NCBI GenBank assembly: GCA_002811645.1
Contig: PDIP01000011.1
Coordinates: 146,099-210,098, forward strand
DNA: 64,000 bases
Direction: 5' to 3'
Source of the DNA: Corallochytrium limacisporum
Taxonomy: Eukaryota > Opisthokonta
Translations under genes and position numbers: made by a program
Notes under the pieces: generated by a model
The model's input: only the letters and a program-made list of their open reading frames with translations
Told to the model about the DNA's origin: nothing
Databases searched by the model: none
Part shown: one piece after another, positions 10,422 to 20,429 of the stretch
Position numbering within the stretch: position 1 is the first letter of the stretch
Layout of the letters: each line of letters begins with the position of its first letter

Positions 10422-12263
10422 ATGTTTGCGTTGTACGACATTTTATTCGGCTTGCCGGACGACAAGCTTCCGAAGAAACAGGTTGCAGAGAGCAACCCTG
10501 ATGCCAACACATCAGTGGCCGCAGAGACAGATCAAACGGTACCACAAGAGACTGTGGCAACCACCAAAAATGAAACACGTAAAGACGTGGCGGAGGACAT
10601 AGAAATATCCGTCATTCCCAATGAAATCAGGGAACGGTTGGTCAGCGTGTCGGAGAAGGGAAGCGAGGGCTCGAACGAGCAAAAGGACCCGCCAAGGCAG
10701 GAGGACCCGCCAAGGCAGGAGGACCCATCACAGCAGGTATCCCCGCCACAGCCGGCACTCTCGGAAACGGATCTGAAGCAAAGTAAAGAACAAGGCCCAA
10801 GTCCCAAGGACATCAATGGACAGGAGGTCAATGTCCCCGGATGCACAATCGACCAGGTCTTCGCCTTCGCCGAATCAGTTCAACACAAATATTTTGAAAC
10901 AGCACATAACGGGGACGTGTCCCATAAAGGGGACGTATCCCATCACGGGGACGTGTCCCATAACAAGGACCTGTCCCGTGAGCAGGCCAGTTCAGAGTGG
11001 AATGATTTAACGACAACTATCACCCTGCATCCGTTAAGTTACGAACAACGGAATTATCTGTATGGACTACGTATGTATGTGCGCAGCGGACCCTGTCGAC
11101 CCAAAGAGTTAGGCCTTCCGGACCTGGGCTGGTTCGATTGGGTCGGAGCTGATCGCAGGGCCGCGTGGACCAGCCTAGGCGACAGTATGGACAAACCCAC
11201 AGCGCAGGCAACATATGTGAACACTTTAAAAGGGTACTTGCAGAGCGCAATTCCGGAGGACGAGCAAGGGTTGCGTATTTGGCAGGAAGAACTCGATCAC
11301 AACCTACGTGGGATCAAGGGCGCGTTGGTCGAGGAGCTGCCACGGAGTGCGATCGAGGAGAGTCGGAAGAGGCAAATGGAACAGGACGTGCTGAAAGCTG
11401 AGCAAGAGGTCAAGGCACACATCAGCGCCAGCGCAGAAGGAGCTAGCGCAGTGACGGCGAATGTCCATAGAACTCCGTCATCAACGCCAACCCAAGGCAC
11501 GCCCGTCCGGCCTGCCACAGTGACGGATGCTGACACAGCTGGAAAAGATAAGCAGAAAGATGATCGTGCCTCAGAAAAGACGGACGAGGGTGGCAAGGGA
11601 CGGACACCTAAGTCAACTACAAAGGGCCACTCTAGGCGTGGATCGCACTTCCTCAAGGCCTGGATCGAGCGTGTCAAGGCCGAAGACACCACTCTTAGAG
11701 TCGAGCCGGGAGAGATTGTGGTAATTCGCGTCCCAGTGGAGTCGGAGACGTTGGAATCGGCGATCTCATCCCCGACAAGGGAATCCGTGTCCAGCAGTTC
11801 CAGCAACAGTCCGTGTGCAGTGATTGGCAGTAAGGGTAGTACCCTGCACTGGGAATTCTGCACCGAGGACTACGATATTTCCTTTGGCGTAACCTATGAG
11901 TACATGAAGTCGCCGCGCCAGACGGAGTCCGTGACTCCGAGGACAACGACGATAACGAAGGCAGACGCGCCATCGACTCTTGCACCGCCCCAAGCAGTTT
12001 CTGCAAATGCATCGGACATTTCCGAAGAGCTGTCCTATTCGGGGAGTTCGGTTGACCTCTTGGACGAAGCTGAAAACCTCTGTGATCCGGCAAAGGAGAC
12101 CGTGGAGGTCGTGCCCTTGCAGAGGGTCGCAGCGCATACAAAGGTAATCGCTGGCAAGTTCCACGCGCGTCATCCTGGTGAGCTTGTGGTTAAGTTTGAC
12201 AACAGTTACTCATATGTCAGGTCGAAGACAGTGATTTTCAAGATCTGGGCTAAGCAACAGTAG
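10422..12263 (+). CDS. ACBD3: ACBD3/GCP60-like Golgi protein (ACBP + GOLD)
   Basis: The 613-residue product carries an acyl-CoA-binding domain (about residues 143-280). Its core YLYGLRMYVRSG and GWFDWVGADRRAAWTSLGDS correspond to the family's LYGLYKQAT and GKAKWDAWN segments. A C-terminal GOLD domain (about 405-613) has WEFCTEDYDISFGV and VKFDNSYSYVRSKTV, as in ACBD3. Animal ACBD3 is a Golgi scaffold that binds giantin and PI4KB and often acyl-CoA. The linker is charged and probably helical (SRKRQMEQDVLKAEQEV). Oddities are a four-copy GDVSH-type repeat inserted inside the ACBP domain and an acidic/Pro/Gln repeat before it. The start is the ATG at 10422; the frame is open upstream only from a TTG. 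The architecture is clear; Golgi location is inferred from the family. Confidence 0.92.
   Translation: MFALYDILFGLPDDKLPKKQVAESNPDANTSVAAETDQTVPQETVATTKNETRKDVAEDIEISVIPNEIRERLVSVSEKGSEGSNEQKDPPRQEDPPRQEDPSQQVSPPQPALSETDLKQSKEQGPSPKDINGQEVNVPGCTIDQVFAFAESVQHKYFETAHNGDVSHKGDVSHHGDVSHNKDLSREQASSEWNDLTTTITLHPLSYEQRNYLYGLRMYVRSGPCRPKELGLPDLGWFDWVGADRRAAWTSLGDSMDKPTAQATYVNTLKGYLQSAIPEDEQGLRIWQEELDHNLRGIKGALVEELPRSAIEESRKRQMEQDVLKAEQEVKAHISASAEGASAVTANVHRTPSSTPTQGTPVRPATVTDADTAGKDKQKDDRASEKTDEGGKGRTPKSTTKGHSRRGSHFLKAWIERVKAEDTTLRVEPGEIVVIRVPVESETLESAISSPTRESVSSSSSNSPCAVIGSKGSTLHWEFCTEDYDISFGVTYEYMKSPRQTESVTPRTTTITKADAPSTLAPPQAVSANASDISEELSYSGSSVDLLDEAENLCDPAKETVEVVPLQRVAAHTKVIAGKFHARHPGELVVKFDNSYSYVRSKTVIFKIWAKQQ
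10686..10738 (+). repeat. 18-nt coding tandem repeat (DPPRQE)
   Basis: Two perfect copies and a partial third copy of an 18-base unit (gacccgccaaggcaggag) encode DPPRQE-DPPRQE-DPSQQ within the disordered N-terminal part of the ACBD3-like protein. Confidence 0.9.
10908..10979 (+). repeat. 18-nt coding tandem repeat (GDVSHx) inside the ACBP domain
   Basis: Four 18-base units encode NGDVSH, KGDVSH, HGDVSH and NKDLSR. Each of the first three units contains a near-perfect palindrome, gggacgtgtccc. The array lies between the first and second helices of the ACBP domain, so it must loop out of the fold. Confidence 0.92.
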
Positions 12264-12579
12264 AGATTGTGGTACCGAACAAATAGAGCACTAGTCAACG
12301 TCTATAGCTACATATGCATGTCAACCTGACCTGTAATGACATTGGCCGCGTGTGGTCTTGTACTGCCGATCCCGCCAGCAAAGGTGTATGATGATCACGA
12401 TCCGACCCTAAATTATGTAAAAGACACAAAGAAAGGATATACCGCCACAGAAAACATAGTTCAAGAGCTGTGTTGTAGTTCATATGCGTAAAACAGGTGT
12501 TTCTGGGTTCGTTTGTTTTGGGATCCCAGTCTTCGATTGAATCATGGCCATATGGCCAAGTTTGGCTCCAAATTACAAA
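12264..12579. other. Convergent 3' region, ACBD3-like / enolase
   Basis: This contains the 3' UTRs of two convergent genes. No coding potential or strong motif was seen. Confidence 0.6.
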
Positions 12580-13881
12580 TTACTTGCTGGGATGACGGAA
12601 GTTCTCACCAGCGTACTCAGCGTTTGCGCCCATCTCTTCGCTGATGCGCAGAAGCTGATTGTACTTGGCCACACGTTCTGAACGGCAAGGGGCACCGGTC
12701 TTGATCTGACCAGTTCCCAGTCCGACGACGAGATCAGCAATGAATGTGTCCTCAGTCTCACCGGAACGATGGCTCACCATTACTCCCCAGCCAGCGTTGA
12801 AGGACATTTGAGCGGCCTTGATGGATTCGGTCACAGTTCCGATCTGGTTGACCTTCAGGAGCAAGGCAGAGGCAGCCTTGGTGTCAATGGCCTTCTGCAC
12901 GCGTTCTGGGTTTGTAACAGTCAAGTCATCACCCACAACCTGGATGCTGTCTACAGCAGCAACGAGCTTCTTCCAGGTCTCCCAGTCGTCCTGGTCGAAA
13001 GGATCTTCGATCGACACGATAGGGTACTTAGTGGCCAGTCCCTTGAAGACCTCGACCATCTGGTCCCCATCATGCACATTGGCGGGGTCCTTGTTTGGGT
13101 TCTTGAAGTCCAGGTCGTACTTACCGTCCTTGTAAAATTCGGAAGCGGCCGGGTCCATGGCCAGCTTGATCTTTCCAGCATAGCCCGCCTGGGCGATGGC
13201 TTCAGTGAGCACATCCAGAGCTTCGTCAGCACTGGTGCAAGGAGGAGCAAAGCCACCCTCGTCACCGATCAGAGTAGCGTCCTGACCGTACTTCTTCTTG
13301 ACAATCTGCTTCAGGTTGTGGTAGGTCTCAGTACCCATCTTCATGGCTTCCTCGAAGTTGGCCGCTCCGGTGGGCATGATCATGAACTCCTGCATGGCCA
13401 GCAGGTTGCCAGCGTGCTCACCACCGTTGATCACATTGAAGGAAGGCACGGGCAGGCGGGGCTTGGTACCAGCGAGCTGGGCAATGTGCAAGTACAGAGG
13501 TACACCCTTGGCAGCGGCACCAGCCTTGCAAACTGCCATGGAGACACCGAGGATCGCGTTGGCACCAAGAGTGCTCTTGTTCGGAGTTCCGTCAAGGTCG
13601 ATCATGAGTTGATCAATCTCGTTCTGCTGGCTGGCTTCCAGACCGGAGGAGACCAGCTTGGGGGCGATCTTGTCGTTAACATTGGCGCTGGCGTTGGACA
13701 CACCCTTGCCCATGTAGGCATCACCACCATCACGCATCTCCAGGGCCTCGTGAACACCGGTGGAAGCACCGCTTGGGACTGCAGCGCGGAACAGACCCTT
13801 GTCAGTAGTCAGGTCGACCTCCACAGTGGGGTTACCGCGTGAGTCGAACACCTGACGAGCCTTAAGTGCGAGAATGGGCAT
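12580..13881 (-). CDS. ENO1: Enolase (phosphopyruvate hydratase)
   Basis: Enolase interconverts 2-phosphoglycerate and phosphoenolpyruvate in cytosolic glycolysis. The 433-residue product has the normal family length and opens with [19 protein letters not shown]. Active-site signatures are present: [43 protein letters not shown] and [11 protein letters not shown], which include the Mg ligands and the catalytic Lys and Glu. An in-frame ATG exists 90 bases upstream (13971), but the extra 30 residues have no family counterpart; the start at 13881 matches all enolases. Codon use is strongly biased toward C-ending codons, as expected of a highly expressed gene. It converges on the ACBD3-like gene, with about 315 bp between the stops. 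Confidence 0.98.
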   Translation of the reverse strand: MPILALKARQVFDSRGNPTVEVDLTTDKGLFRAAVPSGASTGVHEALEMRDGGDAYMGKGVSNASANVNDKIAPKLVSSGLEASQQNEIDQLMIDLDGTPNKSTLGANAILGVSMAVCKAGAAAKGVPLYLHIAQLAGTKPRLPVPSFNVINGGEHAGNLLAMQEFMIMPTGAANFEEAMKMGTETYHNLKQIVKKKYGQDATLIGDEGGFAPPCTSADEALDVLTEAIAQAGYAGKIKLAMDPAASEFYKDGKYDLDFKNPNKDPANVHDGDQMVEVFKGLATKYPIVSIEDPFDQDDWETWKKLVAAVDSIQVVGDDLTVTNPERVQKAIDTKAASALLLKVNQIGTVTESIKAAQMSFNAGWGVMVSHRSGETEDTFIADLVVGLGTGQIKTGAPCRSERVAKYNQLLRISEEMGANAEYAGENFRHPSK

Positions 13882-15742
13882 CTTTGTTTTAGTTTGTTGC
13901 AAAGTTCTGGTTACCGATTGGTGAAAACAACCTTGGGCCATCAACTCATACCGAACCGCTTGTTGAACCATCTCCTTTAAGTAGTCCCCGCATCATCGGC
14001 GGTCACAACAGCCGCAGTCGCGCAGGTGCAACAGTACGAATCTGACCGCACAAGGAGCATGACGGATTTGCTCAACAACACCCACCCAAACACATCTCCC
14101 CACAGCAAACATACTGCACTAGCCAGAAGTAACCGGAGTTATGGCTGCGTGTGCACTACACAGACACCAATTTGAGCCAGCCACACAGAAAGTCCTTAAC
14201 ACTCGCTCCCTCTATTCATCAGCTGTTGCCCATCACCGATTCGGCGAGCGGCACATCCAGTGTACGCTGAGAAGTCATTGACAAGCCGGTGTAACATGCT
14301 TGGGATATGAAGTTGAAAACTCCCCTTGGTAACTTCCAATAGTGATGGGTAAAGATGACACCCATTCAACAGAAAGGTACCCTTTACTTCTTGCGGATGA
14401 ATCAGCACAGATAGACACACTGCCGCACGGCCGTTGAGTCAGTCAGCACTTCGGATGGGTATTGGCAATGAAAACACAACACAGGGACAGTGATCATTCA
14501 CAGCCATCATCATCATCCCTCCAGAAGCAAGGAAAATGCCGGCCCCACCGTGAGCCGACTTTTTTTGGTGTTGAAACAAGCGCAGTGATTTGTCCGAGGA
14601 TTCCACCATCATGGCCCTTTTCTCTGTTGTCCCAATTCAACCAATGGTTGAGCCATCGGATAGCAGAGCATCACCATCATCATTTGTCAGTTCATCTCCA
14701 ATTTCATTATAGCAGCACACACACAACAGACACACAAAAAAAGCAGAGAGTAAGCAGCAGGACGACACAGAGACGACGACTTCGGAACACCGAGCAAAGC
14801 ACAGATACCAAAAGCGCGACACTCCACAGCCAACGCACACCCCCCTCCCAGCGATAGCCAACTTTGGCCGCCCCACGCAGTAACCCTGTGCCGGCGTGAC
14901 ATCACAGGGTCCCTCTCCCAATTCTCTACCCCAAATTTTCCACTGCGCACTGTGGTACATTCGCTATGGCCCCCGTTTTTTTGCATGAAGCCCTCCCCCC
15001 TCCCCCCGTCGGGGCCATTGGAAACGGAAACCGGGCCCATGTTTAGAAGAGAACCGAAAGCAAAAGGCCAAAGAAAACGGTGGAGGGAAATCCAGGGCCA
15101 GTGGTGACTCACTGAATGGTGTGGTGGTACACGCGTCGATGTCATTGCAATTGGGTATACGAATTATATTGCTAAATTCCAATGAAATTGATAAACAACC
15201 AAACATTGGCCGCCAGTGCGGCGCTTTGCTCCGAAATATAAATTTTTTCGGGGCTTTCCGTGGGTATGGGCTCCCGTGTTCCGCATTCCAAGCCAGCCCC
15301 AAGCAAAAGGGAAAACAAATGAAATATTGTAAACGATTCAAATATTTCTTGGTGCTCATAACGGTCGTGTACCCTCAATTGGGGACAATCATAACGAATA
15401 TTAAGTGAGTTATAGGTCCCTGCAATGCACATATTTTATATATGTGAATGATTGATTGTTTTTGATTCATATTCGTGCCAGGTCCCAGGCAATTACCTTC
15501 CTTTCCGGGGAGGTCCTGGAAACGTGGGTAGAGAGGGGGCCAAGTGGGGGAGTGGTCCGGGGACTTTTTCTCGCCTCACAGAAACTGAAACCAGGACGGA
15601 GAAGAAAAAGTGGGAGATTTCTGTCCGTACAATGGGCAAAGAAAACGCAGGAGTACGACAATCTTCGCGTCATATTTAGGCTGCAACTGGTCCTTTCGCA
15701 CTGGAGCTGCAAAAACCAAACCCTGATTCGATGGGTCCCTCA
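13882..15742. other. Enolase upstream region, no gene recognised
   Basis: Upstream of enolase there is no clear TATA box. The stretch contains a C/G palindrome (about 14,991-15,014) and A/T-rich segments. Open frames here show no family resemblance and mostly lack ATG starts. The right end merges into the predicted 3' exon of the carrier gene. Confidence 0.5.
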
Positions 15743-15977
15743 TCAGCACGCGCCTTTGAAATAGCTGATCGACTTCTTGGTGCATTGATCAACTGTTGCT
15801 TCGGAAATGGTATCATCGGCCGTATCCTCTTTCTCCATCACCATCTTCGTTAGACAGGTGCATTTTGGAAGTACAAGAGGGTTTTTGGATGGTTTGGCTC
15901 CGCCTTTCATTCCTTCTGAAGAAAATAAGAAGACAAAACCCGGGAGGAGGGGACTATATTGATTGAATTTTTTCTAC
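15743..15977 (-). other. Predicted intron and in-frame downstream exon of the carrier gene
   Basis: Four bases after the carrier stop codon (TGA ACAG) is a good 5' splice site, GTAGAA, beginning at 15977. A pyrimidine-rich 3' splice site ending TTCTTCAG lies at 15916, giving a 62-nt intron. After removal, the frame continues from the carrier's TGA without another stop for 58 codons, of which the last 55 start with ATG at 15910 and end at the TGA at 15743-15745. The encoded tail is charged and polar (KMVMEKEDTADDTISEATV). It may be a 3' UTR exon, a readthrough tail or a separate small protein. The splice sites are seen; use of the frame is inference. Confidence 0.4.
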
Positions 15978-15981
15978 CTGT

Positions 15982-16944
15982 TCAGACAGGAGGCACACCG
16001 AGGTACGCCCGGAGCTGCTCAAAGACCATGAAGCTAACAATCGTGTGCGGTCCCAGGCGCATCCAGTTGGGCAGGAAGCCCTTATACAGCGCCAGGGGAC
16101 CTTCTGCACGTATGGTCTTTCGGATGCAGTCGAGGGTTCCGGTGTACCTCGGGTTTTCCTTTGGCTGGTTCATGATGCGCGACTTAACAGTGTCCATGGG
16201 AGCGGATATACCGGATCCAACAAAGCCAGCAATCATACTGGCAGCCATGTGCAAGGGGAAACCTTCATGGAGCAGTTCGTAGTCTAGAATAGTATGCTTG
16301 CTGTGATCGTACGCGGTCAACTGTCCCATGGTTACGAGGGCAGCGCGCATGACTGTGGGCCCGACACCGGTATAGAGTCCGAGGAAGCCTTCCTGCCGCC
16401 AAATCTGCATGAATGCATCCGCGACGTTGCGATACCGCGTGCCGTTGATATCTGCCTGCATACGCACCTTAATCAGGTCAGTGGGGTTGGTGATGCTAGC
16501 TCCGACGATGCCACCCATGGCAGACGCCGCCATCTTAATATGAAGCGGTGTGTTCCTCCGATCGTGTGCTCCCAGCATTTCCTTGAACAGTTCATAGGAA
16601 CCCATGCGTAAACCAGAGTAAGTTGCCTCACGCAGGTTGGCAGCAGCAAGTCCCTTATACAGGCCAGAGATTCCCTCATTTCTTGCGATCGTGTACATGC
16701 CCGAGATCCAGCCGTTATATGTGCGGCTTGCTGCAGTGAGGCGGGTTCCCTCACCCTGAAGTTGGAGCCTAACCTTCATGACGTCCACGGGATTTGTAAA
16801 GGTTGCACCACAAACATTTGACACGGCAGCAAGACCAAAACGCATGACCCGAACTTCTTCATGCGTCCACCGGTGCCCCGTGTGCGGTTCGGTGGCAATC
16901 TTGGTCTGCAGGGTTTGGAGAGGACTTTGCTCCTGCTTCTCCAT
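15982..16944 (-). CDS. Mitochondrial carrier (SLC25), UCP/UCP4-like
   Basis: The 320-residue product has the three-fold repeat of inner-membrane carriers. Three signature Px[DE]xx[KR] motifs are visible: NPVDVMKVRLQ, NPTDLIKVRMQ and APMDTVKSRIM. The third repeat (KSRIMNQP and LYKGFLPNWMRLGPHTIV) and TMGQLTAYDHSKH are most like uncoupling-protein and dicarboxylate-carrier branches, especially UCP4-type proteins. Six membrane helices are expected; the transported substrate cannot be read from sequence. The ATG at 16944 begins a 30-residue hydrophilic N-terminus before the first helix. The protein ends naturally for the family at LGVPPV. A predicted 3' intron directly follows the stop. It could also be an oxoglutarate/dicarboxylate carrier. 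Confidence 0.92.
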   Translation of the reverse strand: MEKQEQSPLQTLQTKIATEPHTGHRWTHEEVRVMRFGLAAVSNVCGATFTNPVDVMKVRLQLQGEGTRLTAASRTYNGWISGMYTIARNEGISGLYKGLAAANLREATYSGLRMGSYELFKEMLGAHDRRNTPLHIKMAASAMGGIVGASITNPTDLIKVRMQADINGTRYRNVADAFMQIWRQEGFLGLYTGVGPTVMRAALVTMGQLTAYDHSKHTILDYELLHEGFPLHMAASMIAGFVGSGISAPMDTVKSRIMNQPKENPRYTGTLDCIRKTIRAEGPLALYKGFLPNWMRLGPHTIVSFMVFEQLRAYLGVPPV

Positions 16945-17677
16945 TCTTGCAAATGGTGTCTAAAATTCTTTAAAAGTACCGTCACAGATTGACATGGGAA
17001 AATACCTACCAATGTTTCATACCATTATATTGTGATCCCTAAAGTAGCACTCCGGAAACAATACACTTACCTGAATTAAACGACGGGTAAGGAATACGAA
17101 AAGACGTCAAAGAGCGAACTGTTCTTACTCTTACGAAAGGGCCGTGGGTGCCAAACGGACTAAGACCTGGGGAGAAAAGTGGTGGAGGAAGAGCGATAGG
17201 GAGAACCCTTTGGCCATCATAGGGGAAAAAAATTAATCCCAGGGGTCCCCCAAAAAGTATAAAAAAATGTATCCACCTGACCCAGGGCTCGTCTGATGAA
17301 AACTGTACGCAGCGTTCGCCTCCGCATACGCACTGTGAGAAATCTGTCTGTGTCTTAGGGGACGGCGAGGGGGCGGTTGTGAACCCCCGCGGGGGGGGGG
17401 GGTCGCACCACTGAAATCGCTCGCGCTCGGTACATAGAGTATGGAGGTAAGCTGCGGTGCGATGTTGATTGGGTCTTGATTTGTCTTTTCTTATGGTAAA
17501 ACTATGACGAAAATGATTCCGTTGGAATCAGTATAGCCAAGAAAGACAATATATTATGTATATACAATGGAAATGGGATCACCGAATCTACAACTCTGGT
17601 CCGGCGTCTGTGGGGCTTAGGAATGTTCGGTTTTCATCGGTCTTTGTTGCCTATCGTAGTGGGCTTTGTCATGGTCC
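16945..17677. other. Carrier promoter / UROS 3' region
   Basis: No gene is recognised. A C-run/G-run palindrome lies at 17384-17402, about 440 bp upstream of the carrier start. Confidence 0.55.
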
Positions 17678-18535
17678 TTACCGGCGGCCGATCTTAACCT
17701 CCCGTTGCATGGTGCGGATTCGAGCGCCGAGGTCGTCTGGAGTTATCGCACTGTCTGTGATCACATCCGGTTCCAAATTGTTACTGCGACAGCCGGTCGT
17801 TGCGGCGCCTCCGATGCAGATGAAACCGCAGAGGTTTCCCTTGTTGAATTCTTCCGCCCATTGGTGACCGGTCAGCAACGCATTGGCACTCATGGACTCA
17901 TAGAAGACTGTGGTCAGCTGGGCATCGCCCGCACGCACAATCTCCCAGTACTTTTCGACGTTTTCCTGGAGGGTATACACGTCGAATACACGCCACTGAA
18001 CTATCTTGACGTCCGCCTTACACTTTGCCATCATCTGCCAAAGATTACGGCTCGTATCGAGGTTGCCCGCAATCATCAACACTCTCTTCGAATTGTCAAG
18101 GACATCCGGCCAGTACTTGCCGAGTTCGTAGGTCATATCGGTTGCATTCTTTTCGACTAGTTTGGGTTCACTACCCCACAGTTTTGATGCCGAAGCTGCT
18201 GTGGTCCGCCCGATGACAAACATGGGCAGTTTCTTCCACGACTCTGGCATTTCGATTCCTTTTCGGATGATCGCATCAGCTGCACGTTTGTCCGTGAAGA
18301 CAACTCCATCGTAATTGGATGCGTTGTCTGCCCGCATTGTTTCTTCAATATCCTTCGCTACATCGTAGTTTGTCTTCAGGGAAGGCAGATGGGTCACCTC
18401 TCCTACTGATGCTTCCTTCAGGACTGGGCCATACTCATCACCCTCTTCATCTGTAACAAGAATCACCTGTTGTGGCAAATCTGTCTTCTTAGTAGAAGAA
18501 CCAAACCACCCGAAAACTATGTTTTTTGTATTCAT
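17678..18535 (-). CDS. UROS: Uroporphyrinogen-III synthase (HEM4 family)
   Basis: This enzyme closes and flips the D ring of hydroxymethylbilane to make uroporphyrinogen III in cytosolic heme synthesis. The 285-residue product is close to the eukaryotic length (about 265). Weakly conserved but diagnostic spots are in order: an early YDGVVFTDKRAADAI (the family's 'IFTSxRAV' segment), LPMFVIGRTTAASASKLWG (the 'VGxxTA' segment), TTVFYESMSANALL, FICIGGAATTGC and the C-terminal DSAITPDDLGARIR, which matches the 'A..PT...L...I' end. The ATG at 18535 starts just before the first strand. HEM4 proteins diverge fast, so the assignment rests on motif order. Confidence 0.85.
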   Translation of the reverse strand: MNTKNIVFGWFGSSTKKTDLPQQVILVTDEEGDEYGPVLKEASVGEVTHLPSLKTNYDVAKDIEETMRADNASNYDGVVFTDKRAADAIIRKGIEMPESWKKLPMFVIGRTTAASASKLWGSEPKLVEKNATDMTYELGKYWPDVLDNSKRVLMIAGNLDTSRNLWQMMAKCKADVKIVQWRVFDVYTLQENVEKYWEIVRAGDAQLTTVFYESMSANALLTGHQWAEEFNKGNLCGFICIGGAATTGCRSNNLEPDVITDSAITPDDLGARIRTMQREVKIGRR

Positions 18536-19350
18536 AATGATAGGTATGCGATCAGGTGTTCATCTGCTTTCATACCCACTATGGTTGTTATCAGGACCGT
18601 TCTGTGGTGTAGATTTCATTCATCTTCGCTTTCACATAGCTGGAAGGCATCTAAAGGCTTACGAACTGCGTCAGTGACAACGACAGAAAAAGATGCTTAC
18701 GGCGGCTCCAGATTGGGCTCTCCGGTGCCAAAAAGCCTGAGCCCGACCCGGGGGCGCAGGGCAACCGAACCGGTCTGCTCCGGGGAATGAGAGCCCGACG
18801 GGGCTTCCTCGCAGTGTGCGATCTCATACCGAATGTGGCACAGGAATCACACGCCTGTGTGCTCAGCTGCCCGAGCCTCGGACGGGCCGAAGAGAGATGG
18901 TGGTGTTGCCCCCGGGGGGGCAAGGGGGGGGGAGAGGAGAGGGGAAACTAAATTCAAATGTATGACAAATTTAAGGTTTTCAGTTATTTTGTGTTGTGAA
19001 ATCAAAAGGGAAAAACAAAGGAAAGGGGGGTGGCAAAACCAAAGGGGCCGAGCGCCCCGAAGCCATTCGATTGGTCGAAACTGGCTTTGTTGGGGATTTC
19101 TTCGGGCTCTGTTGTGCCTTTACGCCTTACTTGATACAGCGTAGCCGGCCACGAAGAACGGCTAGTCCGGAAGGCGAGTTTGCGATTCGTTTGAAGGGTT
19201 TCTTGTTCGAACCACATGTTAGGTCACATTGGCTTTTGTTAACAATTTGAGCAATAGCTATTTAAGGTGTACATGTATTACGACAGAAATAACCAAAGAC
19301 GCAGGCGTGCGGAAGCGTAAGCTTGAAAGCGGATTGAATAAACTGTCATC
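18536..19350. other. Divergent promoter region, UROS / ARPC3
   Basis: No gene is recognised. It contains a C/G palindrome and G-run at 18909-18934 and a TATA-like tatttaa at about 19259-19265, some 90 bp upstream of the ARPC3 start. Confidence 0.55.
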
Positions 19351-19911
19351 ATGGCCGCTCATGATCTTTTGGCGGCACGGCCCATGCAGGGCTACCACAG
19401 CAGCCTGAACGAAACGGAAGTGCAATTGATTGGCAATCTACCCATTCTGCCGCTGCGCAAATCAACATACAAGGGACCGGCTCCCGTCGCTCCTGAAGGT
19501 GTCGAGGACATCGTTGATGAGACTCTAGCCACCTTCCGGGCGAATGTTTTCTTTAAGAACTACGACATTCAGGGGCCAGCAGACCGTCTTCTAATCTACT
19601 TGACACTTTACACACAACTTGCTCTGCAGACCATTGCCAACTGCCAGAGTCGCAAGGATGCTGACAAACTTCTCTTCGCCTTGGCAAAAAGCGAGGTGGT
19701 GGAGAAGCCGGGAGACTCCAACTTTGTTATGGCCGGTCTGTACGATCTGCCTGAGACTGGTAAGCAGCAATTCTATGACTACCTCACACAAGTGAAGCAC
19801 GTCCTCTCGGACCGTCTCTTGGACCGCTGCTTTCCCGATGACAAGCCCAATAAGTGGTGGCTGTCTTTCAGTCGGCGAAAGTTTATGAACAAGTCTCTGC
19901 GCGGTGCATAG
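19351..19911 (+). CDS. ARPC3: Actin-related protein 2/3 complex subunit 3 (p21-Arc)
   Basis: ARPC3 is a structural subunit of the Arp2/3 complex, which nucleates branched actin filaments. The product aligns end to end with animal ARPC3: MQGYHSS, LIGNLPILPLRKSTYKGP, DIVDETL.TFRANVFFKNYDI, DRLLIYLTLYTQ, KPNKWWLSFSRRKFMNKSL. The first ATG gives 186 residues. The ATG at 19384 (MQGYHSS) matches the usual family N-terminus (about 175 residues) and may be the true start. It is intronless. Identification is certain; only the start is ambiguous. Confidence 0.97.
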   Translation: MAAHDLLAARPMQGYHSSLNETEVQLIGNLPILPLRKSTYKGPAPVAPEGVEDIVDETLATFRANVFFKNYDIQGPADRLLIYLTLYTQLALQTIANCQSRKDADKLLFALAKSEVVEKPGDSNFVMAGLYDLPETGKQQFYDYLTQVKHVLSDRLLDRCFPDDKPNKWWLSFSRRKFMNKSLRGA

Positions 19912-20252
19912 AATGCGACCACTTTAGCAGCAAAGCCAGTACATGACAACTACATGTCGATACAAACATCAACGTATTAGAGCAGAATACAGAAAGCCCT
20001 ATATTGCAAGATTAGAAGAGCTGCATGCCGCTCTTCGTTTGCCCTCACTCCATTATGAATGCCAGATACCGCCGCCGGTCTCTAGACCTGATGGACCTGT
20101 TTGGCCCTGTGCACAAATCCTGTTCCTGTCATAACAGTCTACATCAATTAGAGGTCTTCGGTGATGGACTATGACCATGTTGATGGTGATTGGCCATGCC
20201 TACCCGGCTCGTGTCAGCTGTGGGATTTGGTACTGAGCCAGAATCGAAAACG

Positions 20253-20274
20253 AAAAAAAAAAAAAAAAAAAAAA
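20253..20274 (-). terminator. Pol III T-run terminator of the tRNA gene
   Basis: A 22-base A tract on the plus strand reads as an uninterrupted T run on the minus strand, about 32 bases beyond the tRNA 3' end. T runs of four or more terminate RNA polymerase III. Confidence 0.75.
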
Positions 20275-20335
20275 GGTACTTCCCTACCAACCCTGCGACC
20301 AAAGATAGCGGCGGACAGTTTCGATCTGTCGACCT

Positions 20336-20392
20336 ATACCCCGAAAATTCACTGGAGGCAAATCCAGTCAAGTCTACGAAGAGTAATTTCGT
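20336..20392 (-). other. Non-canonical insert (probable second intron) in tRNA-iMet
   Basis: These 57 nt separate the 3' half of the anticodon stem (CCCAU) from the variable loop (AGGUC). Its ends can pair: AUAC with GUAU and GAA with UUC, leaving a GGG bulge. Internally, ACGAA/UUCGU and ACUGGA/UCCAGU form two hairpins. The short direct repeat AU at the boundaries lets the splice points shift by one to three bases without changing the product. Confidence 0.7.
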
Positions 20393-20398
20393 ATGGGT

Positions 20399-20429
20399 GG
20401 CCTAATAAATAAACTCGTAGTTCATTCAC
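20399..20429 (-). other. Canonical-position tRNA intron (37/38)
   Basis: These 31 nt lie between A37 and A38 of the initiator tRNA, the standard eukaryotic tRNA intron site. Removing it restores a 7-nt anticodon loop, CUCAUAA. Confidence 0.85.

Noticed and set aside
13882-13971. Thirty-residue N-terminal extension of enolase
   Set aside because: Enolases start at the MPILALKAR-type sequence; the extension has no targeting-signal logic and is probably 5' UTR.
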